From assembly GCF_000524195.1 (NCBI RefSeq), contig NW_020170391.1, positions 826,273 through 890,272 on the forward strand: a DNA stretch of 64,000 nucleotides, read 5' to 3'. Below the pieces are notes generated by a model that saw only the letters and a program-made list of their open reading frames with translations, was not told the DNA's origin and searched no databases. Shown one piece after another: positions 1 through 14,100 of the stretch (the stretch's first letter is position 1; each line of letters begins with the position of its first letter). This stretch comes from Echinococcus granulosus (taxonomy: Eukaryota; Platyhelminthes; Cestoda; Cyclophyllidea; Taeniidae). The position numbers and the translations under genes are program-made.

Positions 1-2196
1 TTTTACATTTCAGCATTAACATATACCTTCTCCTTTATGGAAAGTACAAGTGAATGCCTCTAAATTCCGACAGCTCTTGTGCTCAACTTCCACAGAAAAG
101 TGGCAACCGCTCATACATCATCGCAATTATATGAGGGAGAGACTACTTTATTTTGTTTTTCGCCACTTGCAACTCGATGTCAGCAATAAAGGAGTTGTGC
201 ATTATTTATTAAAAGGGGCTTTTTTGTTCTTTTCGTTGAGGTCTAGGCAAAAGTATGGGCTAAGACTTCGGCTAGTCACTGTAACAGCCAAAATTCTTCA
301 AAGACATTGTGCCTATTTTCGCCTTGAGAAGCAGTCGATTTGTCAATTCGTCACCCGTTATCTCGATAGAATATCAGAACACCAGTTTTTATCTCATCAA
401 CGCACAAATAGCCCAGTGAATTTTCTCAGAGGAAGAAATTGTGGCCATCTTGAGTGACGCCTGGGTCGAAATGTTAATGTAAGTAGGTTGCATAAAATTT
501 GGAGGTGACTTCCCCTTCTAAGCTAATTTTGTAGCTTTATCGACTACACTCCCTAATTTTGCATATCTTGGCCTAGGGTCCAAACTTAGTTACCATGGTG
601 GTCTCAATGAAGGGACCTCTTTCCTTCCATACTTTACCCATTTCAGCGGCTAAAAATGGGAGGAGTGTGTTGTACTCAGATAGCCAATTGACCCACTAAT
701 ATGTAGACCCACACATACGGAGGGCACGGGCATGGACGTCGGCAGGGCAAGTCTCGGCATGCCTCTGCACTTCCCCTGTGACCTTCAGCGTACTTGTTGG
801 CGCCTGAATCCTGTCCACCTGGGACATCAACGCTGCATTTGAGGCAATCAGCCCAACGTCGCACGACTATAGTATCTGCTGTAAATCGAAGAAAATTTTC
901 ATCGTTAGCAGGTGTTAGTAAATTTCGGCGTTCTTAAATGGCTCAGTAACGCAAAGTGATGCTTACTGGAGAGGTAAACTCAATGCACCTGCATCGGGCT
1001 GGCCAAAGTCCGCAAACTTTATTTTGTTCAATTTGTGAGAACTCCTTCCTAGTGAACCAATGGATAAGGATCGACTAATTTATTTACTAAGACGTCCATT
1101 AGCCAATTACTGACTACATTTCTGTTTATACACCTCAACTAAACTTGCTTCTTACTCTCCCAGGATGTAAAAGGATGCTCATGAAAATAACCGTCCCTAT
1201 TTTTCCACCCAAACATATATTGCCCGAGATATTTCCACTTTACGTGCGTTGCTTTATTGCACGTATGAAGATTTGTTTGATGTCAGAAATAATTGGGTTG
1301 GTTTGTTGACTTTTTGGGCAAACAAAAGCTTCACCGCACAAGCTTTGCATGCAGAAATACTGACTTGCAGTCCGTTGCGTGTGTTTCGTTCGTGTTTACC
1401 CAACTTAAAAGCGCATTTCCACCATGCTTCAATAGCAGACACACCCAAACTGGCTTTCCCAGTACCTCGAATGTTCGCCATTGTCTGAATTCCCAAGTCA
1501 GTAAAGAAAACATTAATGTATTTAAAGAGGACTTCCCTTCGGATAGCGAAAAAGCCTGGACTATCTACTGGAGTGAGCGTTTATTCGCGCCCAGACTGGT
1601 GTGATGCATTAAGAGTTCTAAAGTCAAAAACCAGTAGAAATGAAAATGCGTCAGGGCTAATGGGCGAAGAGAGGCGGAGTAATGCTTTGAGTATAAAATA
1701 TAAAGTTGAGTACAAGGAGATGATGAAGGCTGGTAAGTAGGAAATGATAGGGTTTGGAGGAGAAAGGCAAGATAAACGCACTTGTAAACTTGTACATACT
1801 TACATACAATTACTTTTATATTTGTATATATTGACCCTGTTTGACTCGATCAGGAGGGGTTAGGTCTGGCGACTGTAGATGATAATGGCAAAGCTCATTT
1901 TCGGAGCTGGCAAGTTGCATAATGATAGTGAAGATAGCCATTGATGAAGATAACCTGTATAGCCGAGTGGTGAGAAAAGAAAGTATTCCTTGGGGCTGGA
2001 GTTCGTGCAACACGTACGCTGAGTCTGAGTACTTTTGGTTTAAAAAAGGAGCGAACAAAAGGGTGGACAGAGGAAGTGGCTGGGTTGGCTGTTTTTCTCG
2101 TCTATATGACCCTGTTTATCTGTGTGAATGTGCGTTCATAAGTGCGCGCGTGATTGCATGGGCGCAGGCGCACTTGTGGAAGTGACTCCATCCGAA
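1..2196. other. Downstream flank of the DPF gene, no confirmed gene
   Basis: AT-rich DNA with short open frames in several phases. None matches a family I recognise. The GTG-started frame at 50-457 plus has no supporting splice or composition signal. One more protein-like stretch at 696-866 on the minus strand is listed separately. A clear AATAAA for the DPF gene was not found close to its stop. Confidence 0.5.
696..866 (-). other. Candidate coding exon, 56 codons, function unknown
   Basis: On the minus strand an acceptor-like sequence, tttacagcagatactatag, is followed in phase 0 by 56 open codons and a TAG. The reading begins SCDVGLIASNAALM and ends RALRMCGSTY. It is richer in G+C than its surroundings. 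It has three cysteines and no domain I recognise. It could be a terminal exon of another minus-strand gene, or chance. A different frame of the same stretch is also open, which lowers confidence. Confidence 0.22.
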
Positions 2197-5100
2197 TCAG
2201 TGGATCGTTGGCGGCTGTGGCGGAAGACAGGCGTCCTGCTGACGACAAATTTCACAAACCCAGTCATCCGGAAAGCCCGTGGTCTGGTAGCCCGGTGAGG
2301 AACCCGTAAGACAGTAGCCATGGTAACCGCGGTCACATTCACAGCAGCACATAATCAAATCCTGCATGCAAAGCAAATTACGTTGTGGTGCAGCGAAAGT
2401 GTGCGTACACATCCTTACGTTTTAGATGTTGCGTAAAGAAAAGAACAATATCGGAGTTTTAATATGATAGTGGAAGTGCAAAAGACACTTTTCCTCAAAA
2501 TTATATTTTTTAACTCTATGAGGTAAGGCAGCTGATGTCATCTTTTGGGGAGTTTTTACAGCTACAGTAAAGTAAAATGAAGCTTGGTGTCTTTTGGTCA
2601 GTAACTATTTAGCTTAATATTCCACCTGTGTTCAATAGCAATGACATTTCGCATTTTAAGCCTCTCCGGCTTTGGGAATTGGGGTGCAGGCGATTGGGGC
2701 TTGGAAATCAGAATTAGAGTCAAAATAATTTTTTTGTTTATGTATAATGGTCAGCATGGAGGGCTTATCGAAATCACATTGTTGACCGTGGCTTATGTAA
2801 CATTTGGTATCTGGCTTAGCCAATGTGAATAGCTTAATGGATACGAAACATTTTTGCCCACCAAAAACGATGATAATGTAAACAGCAAATTAAATAAGAA
2901 ATGCTTACTAAATGTTGCTGTCCTTCCAACTTAGGCTGTACTGAGGGAATTTAATCAGAGAATTAAAATGAAGAAGTTTCGAGAGTATGGCAACAGGGGT
3001 AACAAGCAAATTGCCCTGAGGCCTTGTCAACCACTACAATCAACTAATCTCGAAGCTTTTATTCTAAAGTAAAAAGTATAATTCAACCATTTCAGGCACC
3101 CGTGCTCTAACTCACGCTCAACATGTTACACGGACCTTGCGTACTGCTGGGGTTTTGCTTCATTTTGGCCCTTACTCAAAGCATTGGAATTGTTATAACG
3201 TATGAAGTAAAACAAGAGAGCTTCTTAATGGGTGTAAAAGTCAGATAAAATTCCTACTTGATTTAACTTAGCTAGGGAGGTCTTCTGATCTAGCTTAATG
3301 CAAAAAACGTATTACAGTTTATAGAACAAAAAGGCTGCGAACTTCAATTGCAATGACGTTGACGGTCATCTCTGCTGGTATATAAGTTGAATTACTTGAC
3401 ACGATCTTCAGATAGTCTTTTAACACTTCCAACGCACAAGTTGAGTGGAGAATGATGACTGTACGTGCAGAAAATGATATGTTCATGAGCTTTTACGCAG
3501 GTAACCTACATGGAATCATGGTCGAGCAACTTAGATTGGCGTAAACGACGATGCGTGGCCACGCTTATTAAGGGAGAGTTGACCACTGCGACTTCGGGTG
3601 TCCATTGTGTGTGAGAACCAATTCAAGCGGAAGATACTTTTTTGATGACCTAACTTCAAGGATCAGGTAGAAAAAGATAGCTCGTACCGAGCAAACAGTG
3701 AGGCTTCGAAAGTGAACCAACTAATATTTAAGATTACGGAGTATATTCGGTGCTGCCGCGATTTTCATTTATCGATGTAAGTTTCAGCTATACAAGACTG
3801 ACAGCAGCTAATGCGGTTGCCCATGCGTCCTAGATACATTGTCAACAAAAGGCCACCTACGATTTAGGTTAGACGCCATGGTAGTCACGTGACCTTTGCA
3901 AATGGAGAAATGTATCAACAATCTCGTATTTCAGAATACCTCTGGTGCAAATGCTGCCTGCATAGCACTAAATATAAAGTTACCTCTAGCTTATCGATAT
4001 TTCTTACCTATGGACAATTTTAAGAAAAAAAATTTATTCAATGGAAAGTTTTGCTCGAACGACAGGAAATGCAGAATTCACCCCTCCGTCGCCTTCCAGC
4101 CGTGTATTTCCGATACACTTATCGTCAGATTATACGTGCATTTTTAGCAAATATTTTTTTAGCATGAAGTATGGCGAACGTTCATTTCCATCTATGTGGT
4201 AGTCTTGGAGATGTCGCACTATGAACTTGGTGCCATTTTGTATCACCGTGACAATCTAATAGAAATAACTTAGGGCTTAGTCACTAAAGCATTAACTTGA
4301 GACTTTAGACGAGGATAGTTAAGCTTAATAATCATAAGCAAAACTAGTTCTCGACAGCTTCTAGCGCCTTTTGGTATATCTAGAGTCACTTTACGTGGAG
4401 CTAGTATCACATCATCTACAAAATAGGGGATAATTTCAAAGAATCAGACTGGAAAAAAACCCAAAAACAACTAATGTTGCCATCTTTTTGTTCAGCGAAA
4501 AGGTATTTATCATTATGTGATTTCCACAGCGCTCTGAGGTGGCTCCACAAAGTTGAAACAGTTGTCCGCTTTCGTCATGATACTTTCGTGGTAGTGTTTT
4601 CTCTCCCTCCAGTGAAATATTTGTTTTCACAAAGCAATAAATCACTCCAAATTATCGAATGAAATGACAAAGAACGGGAGCATAACTCATCTTTCTATTA
4701 AGAGAAATAATTACTTCAATCTAGTTTACACTGTTTCTAGAACCACTTTTATCCTTAACGCTTTCTAAAGAAAAAATTCAACACATTTGGCAATTTCGAG
4801 AAATTATTTCAAAAAGTGGGGACGGTTCCCGCTACATCTTCCATCAATCATTCTTATTATGATAATTATGTTGCTCATTTATAAATGAGTTGCTTATTTA
4901 TAAATGATTGGGTAGTATAGGATTAGAAGGTGGAAGTTTGAGCTTGCCTCATTAGCACCACTGCCACAAATCCAACAGGACTTGCACTCAGTGCACACCC
5001 AGGGATAACAAAGGCGCTGACTGTTGGGGGTGCGAGAGCAGTTCGCAGCGCCACCGTTGCGATACCGGAGAATGCAGAAGTGATGCACAGGCATTCCGCA

Positions 5101-8100
5101 GCCGAAGCACCGCGTGTACGATACACCCTCTCCCTCCGTTCCCGAATCTCCTCCCCCACCCCCACCACTACCGCTCTCCACATGAGTCTGGCAGTAGCCG
5201 CACGTAAAGGCGTCAGCGGAGTATTGGGCTCTCCTATGTCTCAGCATGTTTTTCAGCTCGACAAAACTCGGTCTGCCGCCATTGTAGGGCCGCTGTTGAG
5301 GGGTATAGTAATGGCCAGAGGAATCGCCATAGGGCTTGTACGAAGTCGGATGTAGTTGGGCGAGAAGGCTATGAAGTGGTTGTTGGTGCTGTTGTTGCCG
5401 AAGAAGGGAGGAGGCCATGTGGTCCATGGAAGCAAGGGCTGAGGACGCGCCGTAGTAGGGGTGCTGATCGTAGGGCGGTGGGGGCGGTTGGTGACCCGAC
5501 GAGGTAGGAGGGGGGCGGGGGGGGAGGGGGAGGATATCCAGAGTAGGGTTTTCCGCGTGGGCCAGAGGGGTATTCCATGTCATTCGGTGACTTAAGCTTG
5601 ATTGGTGAAATATAGGAGCTGGAGTTGACGGAACTCAATGAAGATTCTGTTTGCAGCGGCTCACTACCTACAATAGGCGGCAAATCATTTAAATTTTTTC
5701 TGTAGAGAACCAAAGCGCTCTTAATCAGAAGTCTACTGTGAAAATGTACAAATTACTCTATTATGAGGCAGGTACATAAAGCACTTGGTCTTAATTTAAA
5801 AAATTGGCTTTTAAACAGTTGGAATAGTGCACTGGGCCTGGATACTTACTGCTGGAGTAGACACTGCGAGGATGAGGCTCCTCAGGGGTGTTGGCGGAGG
5901 GCATGTGGTAGGGATCGGACTCGCTCCCATCCCCCGGCGTCTGAGCTGCATTCCGTTGATTCACAATCTGTTGGTTTGCCGCCGACAACCCCCGCCCCTT
6001 GTTTGTCCCTCCACTGCGGTAGCTTGGGTAATTGCCTTTGCAATTCAAATCAAATGCAAGCTGCATATCTATGTGTCCTGTAGTAGATATTTCATGCAAT
6101 TAATACCATGGATTACATTACTGGTACCACAGCTAAGAAACTTACACTACCCTGATTTAACCGTCTCATCGTTTTTATTTTGCTAACTCTTAGGAGATCA
6201 GATATTACAACTTCCTCACCAATAGCAATTTAAACAAAATAGGAACAAGGAAAACCATCAATCACTCCTACTGATGATTTTAATTTGTGGTGGATTGTTT
6301 AACACATACTTTTATTGTGGAAAATCAACATTCACATATATCCAAAAAAAGATAGTAAGAGACCAAATAACCCGATAAGGCCGATTACACATTGAGCACC
6401 ACCACTAGCCCCGTCTTCACAATGGTATCTTTATTCATTGTTTGCACAAAATCACAACAGATCTTTACTAACACCTATGAACTTCATTATGAAAGTGTAT
6501 CCATGCCTAGACCTACTTCTACTACGCTTATTTCTCCCATTGCGTCCTCCCCGCGGTCCCGTATTCGGAGCGAATCGATTATACTCTGAAGTAGGTATGC
6601 TTATCCTCGAAGCAGAAGCCGAGATCGGATTCCTCGGTGTGTATCCCGCATGCTGACTATGGTAATGGTACCTCAGACCTGCAGTCGATCGATATCGGGA
6701 GGCGCAGACCTCACAGACAAAGAAGGTCACCACGGTGGTCGGTTCCGGGGGTCCGCTACTGCCAGTAGGTGGAGGTGGGGTGCCCAAGGGACCGTGAGCG
6801 GTGCCTCCACCACTACTACCTCCACCTCCTTGGTTTGCATTCATTTCAGGTGGACCCGATGCTGAATTCGATTGCTGCAGCGATTGCGGCGGTGGTGGAG
6901 GTGGTGGTTGCTGTGGCAATGGTGGCGGTGTATTCGGTTGCATTGAGGCTGGTGGGGGTGGCAGGGGTTGCTGCTGATGGTGGTGAGGTGCCGGAAGTGG
7001 CGATGAATGATGTTGCTGATACGCCGGATTACTGTGTGGCTGTTGGTTGGACATTGTCGGTCGTCTAGGCGGCAACGATGATAGTGGTGACGGTGCTGGA
7101 GCCTGTGGCACGTCCGGTAGCATCGAATCTTAATATCGAGAACACCTCAATGCTGATCTCACCCTCAGTAACATAAAACGCTATTGCATGTTTGCTAGAA
7201 ACATACTGCCTATATTGTCAGGACCGTTAACATGAGGATGTCTTTGAACAGCATTTCGCCATTCGAGATTGCTTGGATCGTGGATCGTCTCAGGAAGCAT
7301 TCTCTTGTCCATACCACCAAATATAAGGGACTGCTGCTGGTGGTATTGTGGTACCATCATTAATGACGCCGTCGCAGACATTTGCACTGGCGTAGGCGCA
7401 GGAGTCGGTGGCGATGCCGGAGTGGGCGGCTGGTGGTGATGGTGCTGCGAAGTGGTCGGCGTCTCTGATCGGGGAACAACAACAGTTTCAAGGAGCTCCG
7501 GGACCTCAAAGAAACCTGAGTGAGGGTGGGGAAGCTTGGCAGGGAGACCATCGCTGAGCCCACCCGTCGATAGATTGGCGTTGCTGCGGTAGATGGCTTC
7601 GTCAGGTGGTGTGTAGGCATCTAGAAACATGAAAGGGACCCGTGAGAGGTAATTTAAAAGGTTCACTTGAAAAGGGGATCAAAGTTTTCGTCACCTGCAT
7701 AACCTGTAGTTAGATTCTAAAAATATGACATACTTATAATCGGAAAATGGGATTTGCCTTATTTGATGCAATGTTTACGAAAATGATGAGCAAGTCCCAA
7801 ACATCTAAAGTATTTCTCAAGTCATCAGAGTCAAAAGATGCCATTTTAGCACACCCTCTCTACGCGTGATGGCTATAATAACCAGTTGTTGTGAACGCCA
7901 ACAATATTGATTTGGTAATTGTCAAGTTAACCATCCCGAGAAGTCTTAAGCAATTGATGAGGGATTCCTATCCGCAACCTATGAATTAATGCGCACGATT
8001 TCTCAGAGCGTCATTTTACTGAATGTCTTTAAGTGCAGTTTAACCCACCGGTCAGCTTAACCAGATATATCTGTTGCAGAAAGCTTCGAATTTTGAAGGT

Positions 8101-11100
8101 TTAATTATAAGATACAATAATTTCAAACAGGAACATTTGGGAATCACTCATAAGTGTTGCGTTTCTCTACTACCGTATGACAACGAAACAGTGCAAGAGC
8201 TATGAACTTACCTGGCGATATTTAATGCACCTAAATTGCGAACGAATTGGATTAAACCCAATTCATGAGTAGGAGAACAGCCTACTGGAGAAGCAGAAAT
8301 AGAGTTCGAAAGTTAATTTCCTCTTCGCTTGAAAACAGTCTCTCTTATTTCACACAAACCTTAAATTAAAGAGTTTACTATTCTTCCCAGCTGCATTACC
8401 ATTATCAGCGTGATGGACAAGTCAATTGTTTTCCACCAAAAATGCATAAAATGAAATTTAATACTTGTAAGTGGTAAGGATGCAAAGCATGTTAACGTAC
8501 GGCCGGTTTAACTTACAACGATTGAGATTGTACCTTTTTTCCATGATTCGAACAAACTAAGGTAGGTCGCCGAGCCTTGTATTCCCAAATAAATATTGAG
8601 GATTTTTGAAACGATTGATACGAATCAAAATGAAGGGATCACAAAAATTAGTAATCACCTATTTCAACCACTGTTTGTGGGCAGCAATGTGTCAGCCTAT
8701 TTCGATATAGCTCCTGTCTACTAGGCAGTGTACATTGCGACCAAAGCGTTGATCTTGGTATCTTTTAAATGACTAAATCGGTGGGTAATACTAGAACCGC
8801 TTTAATGAGTTAACCGATTTTAGCACTTAGTGAACATTTTGGGAAAAGTCTGATATGGTTACGTGGTTTAGGAGCGTTGGATAGTTGCATTCAACCATCC
8901 CACCCAGGCCTGTCATTTTGACAAGTGACCAAACCTGTGTGTGGTCTCATGTTACCCTGATACACAACCCTTCCTAATTCACCAATTCTGGACAACATAT
9001 GTCCGAATAAATTGTTTGGTTTTGACATAGCAGTTTAATAAGTTTAGCAGCTACGAGATTTCATCCGGACTACCAGTAGTGCCCTGGCATGAAAAAGTTT
9101 GAGCAAGCTTTCAATGCCGCATTTACAATTCATCTGCGGGTGACTAAAAGGTAATGTACGGTTTTTTCCGATTACGAGATCCGTTTAAATTCGTTAGTTT
9201 GAATTCTCGTGAAGTTAAATGATACCTTGGCACCGAGTTTATCACCTAGGAAAGACATTAAAATCTGTTTTAATGTGGTCAAGACTTCATTAAATTGTCA
9301 TAAGTAAACTTGTATTTGCCTCATAAGTCAAGTTCGCATTTGGTGCACCTTTAGTACGAGAGTCATCACCATTCAAGCTAACTTTAAATGCCATGAGTCC
9401 AGTGGATCTTTGACAACGTGGCGAGTAGATTTTAGAAAAATTATTTATCACAGCAAAATAGTGGGATTTGGGTACCCAATGTCAATAAAGGGAACGCCCG
9501 AACATTACAACTAGTAAATTTTTTCCGACCACCCATGATTGGCTTGTCTCACAATTAAAAAGATATTCTGATGGTCAGCAACCCGATATTAACAATCTCA
9601 TCGTATGCTTTTGCTTGATTTCTTCATACACTGCTAATCTAGTGTCAACTATTTTAATGTGAATGCCTAAAGAATAAGAGCATTCTTTTCGCATCAGTGA
9701 GGAAATGCGTACACTGCGCCAGCTTTTATAACTCCCACTGAACCTGAATAACGCACTCAGTCTATGCGATTGCATCCCTCACTAAGTGTGCCTTATGTAA
9801 TGTACTTTGTGATAAGGCGAATCCATTCGTCAAATATAATTATTGTGCAAGCACTAATAAATGGGTTATTGTGTCGGTAATTGAGTAGGTAATTGGCTGT
9901 AACCCCTATCGCTTCCAACGGAGTAATGGGTATAGCCAAAATACGTCCAGTATTCAAATTAGTCCACCCTTCGCATATACAGGCATGTCTGGTAAACAAG
10001 CACATTTCCTTCAATTAGCAGAGACTATAATCGAGACGAGAATAACTGTCTTAATGAATACATGGATTCAGCGAAACATCTGGAAAGCAACCATTTTTTC
10101 TTCCAGTATTTATAACTACACTTGCAAACGGTTGTTATTTACTTTGAAAATTAAAAAAAAACTTAAATGGGACCAATTGTGCACCTGGACTCTCCTCCTC
10201 ATATCCAGCATCAAAACCCTGTAGACTGTTGCCTGAGTCGTCGAGCGACGTCCATCGGCTACTGTTGTCGTACCTTCCAGGAACGCCCCTCCTTCCGCGT
10301 GGCTAAAATTATAAAAGTGCGCAATTAATGCTATCCTCCTACACACAGTGTACTCTATATGGATAACTTCTTGCCATTCAAAATATCAGCTTAGTGTACG
10401 CCCTACATTACCGGCGGCTTTTTTAACAGTACATAATGTATTCTGAGCTTTGGAGACCATGCCCTAATAGGCGAGATCAGACGTGGCCTAATTTCGTAGC
10501 CAGAGTCACCAACATACCGATAATGAATAGCCCTTTACAGAACAAATTAGAACATAACAGTAAATTGTAATTGCTCGCGGTAAAGCTGTCATTTAGGAGT
10601 AATGGAGCATTTGGATTGGAGGAAATTTCCAAAGTTAACTAAGGTATCGTAAAGTAATTCTTGATGGTTCTCCGTTCTCTGCAAGCGTACGCAATGATAG
10701 GGTGTCTCAAAATTTTGACTAATCACTAAAAATCGGTAATCAGCCAAAACCACAGATTGCTTAAGTTTATGGACAGTGTTTACACAAATAAGTATAACAT
10801 TAAATTTCACTGACTGGATACGTCTTGCAATCGCAATTCATCAAGAAATTGTCTTATTTCTATTCTTAAGAGGCGGGATCAACAGATCCAAAAAAGTAAG
10901 GAATTTTCGTGGAAGAGGCATCTTGAAGGTGGATTCACGCCCTAGTTTGAGTGAAATTGTATTTGCTATTTATGAATCTAAAGTCTGCGAAGCACCAATA
11001 ATACTCACAAGGTTAATGTTCTCCCCAAATATACAATGTTATGTACATAATGCGATGAGAAGTAAAGTCCAGAATCGTCACTGATTTTCAGTATTTAATT

Positions 11101-14100
11101 GATTCAAATGCTTTCTCATTCATGGCTGTTTTCACCAACGAATCATCCACCTCGATTGTTTTTCAATGCACAAATAAACCTTCGTAATCACCCAGTAGAA
11201 GTAAAGAGATTGAAGAAAAGGAAAACAAGTCATAATAGGTAAAAGTGGGGGAAATTAGTCTAGGTGCTATTGTACTGACTGACTTCACCAACACATTATA
11301 CAAGCTTTGTTCCCATTTGAAACAAGGAGAAAATATCTCCAACGAAGCTTGGATGAATATGTGAATTACGGGCTTCATATTTGATGGTGATCCAGTAAAT
11401 AATTTTTGATTATATTCTTTTAGCGCATACTTGCGCATAGTGCTTATTCTGCCGAAATTTGTGAAGGTTTGAGGGAAGATTTATTGCCCTTCGTAGGCGC
11501 ACGCGTCTGCTGCACTTTTACTCTCCGTGGCAGTGTCAGTAAACACTTGACGCACGAAATGTCGCATATTCCAAAATCAGCAGCCAATTTAAAACCCATT
11601 CCACTTTAATATTCTAAAATTCCGAAATTGCTTAACTTTATTAATGCCCGCAGGCAATAGTGTGACGAACGATACAACAATGTGTTGTTTTGTAAAGTCT
11701 GCACCAATTTACAGTTCAGTCTGTTTTCTAAACTACTAACTTCATGACTTTGTGAAGTGGGACTTGTTTACGTGCAGCGAAATGATAAGATACTCTATAG
11801 AAATGCCATCTGTCGTGGCTATTTTTTGCTCAAATCTAGACATCTAGTACTTAAGCTTTTGGTATTTTAATAGTTTGTTTTAGGTCTCTATTCACGGATG
11901 CGGAAAACACGTCGGACAGCCGAAGTAGGCAACTGCGCATCTAGCTCTCCATTTATAAAGCTTTGACATTTTGTGCCGCATTAAAAAAACAAACGTAAAC
12001 AATCCAGCAAAAAGTAAATACAGCCTTTAGCATTGCCATTTGTTAATTCCCATAATTATTTAATTTTAGTGTTACTTTCTACTCACCTTTATCCCTCAAC
12101 GCCCTGTTACACTGTACCCAATTGCCCTGATAAACCCATTATTATCAAATTTATGAAATTTTCGTCAGCGAAATTGGTAGATAAACCACCGTGATTTATT
12201 TATTTACTTACCAAAATCTAGACTCATTCCATTGTCGTACGTGTAACATTTTAAATAGTTATTTCAACGAAATTAGCAAGATCCCTCTCGTTAGGCAAAA
12301 AAATCCGTGGGGATCTTACCAATAGGCGGAAGCATGACCGATTACTAGAAATAAAGAATGTAAAATACTACAGTTCTAAAATGTACGGAAGGTGGGTAAC
12401 GCTGTTCTTGGGCCTCTCATGTAAAATGAGATGTCAAAAACGCTATCCCACCGAGAAGGCGATAAGAATTGAGGGTATATTACATTTTTACAAAAGGCAC
12501 ATTCACCAGTAGCAATAGGAAAGCTGGAAAATAGACCTTTAGAGAGTAACTGTATTCCTATATAGTTAATGTACATTTACTATTTCCAAATATTCCCCAC
12601 CAGTCGAGCTTCATCCTTACTTTCGGAGTTTTATTATCAGGCTCCAAACATTCTAATATTAATACTCGGGAGTGGATGCAGAGTTGCAAAAATAAGGCCT
12701 CCCAGTGCAATCCATATCCAACCAAGTTGGTTATGCTGATGTCTCCCTAAAAATATTATGTTGACGGTGATTAAAATGTACTGATAATTTCAGCGTGGAA
12801 GTCAGACTTGAACTAATGCATCGTCATATTTTACTTCAAAGTAATCTTCTCTCACCGTGATGCATCTTTCAGGGAGTTTGGTTCAGTCTTAAACCCCCTT
12901 AAAGTTATTTTCATGCAACTCCTTTGGGGTTCACAATGAATTGCTTTCATGGCTGCGATTAAAAGTAGTGAGGAATCGTTTAGTTTAACTGCACGTCTGT
13001 GAGGCGGCACAGCCTTCGTCGGTATCCATCATCCTACCTATACTTATGAATGAAGCCCCTTTGCAAGTCTAGAAAATTTCCCGCCATTAGAGTTAATTAT
13101 TTGTCTCCATTTTTATGGTACTGTGTTTTATTTACTTCACTCAATTAGTTTTTTATCACAAAATAGCTCCAGCAATCATATCTATATGCACTTTAACTGA
13201 ACTAATCATGCTAGATAAGACTAACTTACCATTTAGTAAAGATGCACAACAATGAGAGGAATTACTGAGAATTTGATGAAAAAAGTTCCAAGGAATATAA
13301 AACTTTCTGTCGATGTTACTGCACTTTCTAACCTCAAATGAAATGCGGCAGACTAAAATCATATATCAATAAGCGCTACCAGTGAAAAAGAGTACGGAAC
13401 ACAGAATCGATTCTAGTGGAAGACCCACGCCCATCACTCACCCGACCACATATTCCTACACCGGGACGTCTGTGGTAGCGTCGAACCACGCTGGATTTTT
13501 CGCCCATCCCTACAATTCGTCGACGAAACTTCAACTTGGAGCGTTCCGGATCATCATCCTCAGCATAACGTCCCCCATAGCTATCGTAGCGTTGCCCGCT
13601 GAAGTCCTCCAAAGAGGGTGATGCTTGGGATTGCTGCATTTCCCCAGTCGATAGCCTCCTGTCACCTCCATTCGAGGCGGTTGTCGAGTTGTTAGCAGAG
13701 TTCTGAGTCACCGAGGACTGACAGGATCCCTCACCTGAGACAGAGCCGGTTAAGGAGGCCTCCGGATCGGTCGTGGAGATGCCCAGAGATGGCTGTGGTG
13801 GCTGCGGTTTGGCTAAGTCGTTAGCGGGCACCTGGGCTCGCGAGACGGGGCCTCGAGCTACCAAAAAATTGAATAAGTTTCCTCAGATGCGACATTTTTG
13901 GCTATGCTTATTGATTACACAATATCCAGTAAGTGCACTATTAGCTTGATTTACTATTCGAGGAGATGGTTCTATCATTGTTCCAAAACAACAATTCAAG
14001 CGGAAATGCAAGGGACACGTTGTGTCCTGAAAATGGATTAAGTCTATAGATTGAATTCTATTCAAAATTATGTATTATGAGTCAGGTGAGAATTTCCATA

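Noticed and set aside
50..457. 135-codon plus frame near the left edge
   Set aside because: Starts at GTG, contains no motif, composition like non-coding DNA.
7360..7620. Alternative frame of DPF exon 5 beginning with an ATG
   Set aside because: Ends early in an Arg-rich reading; the other frame is open through the exon and fits both flanking phases.
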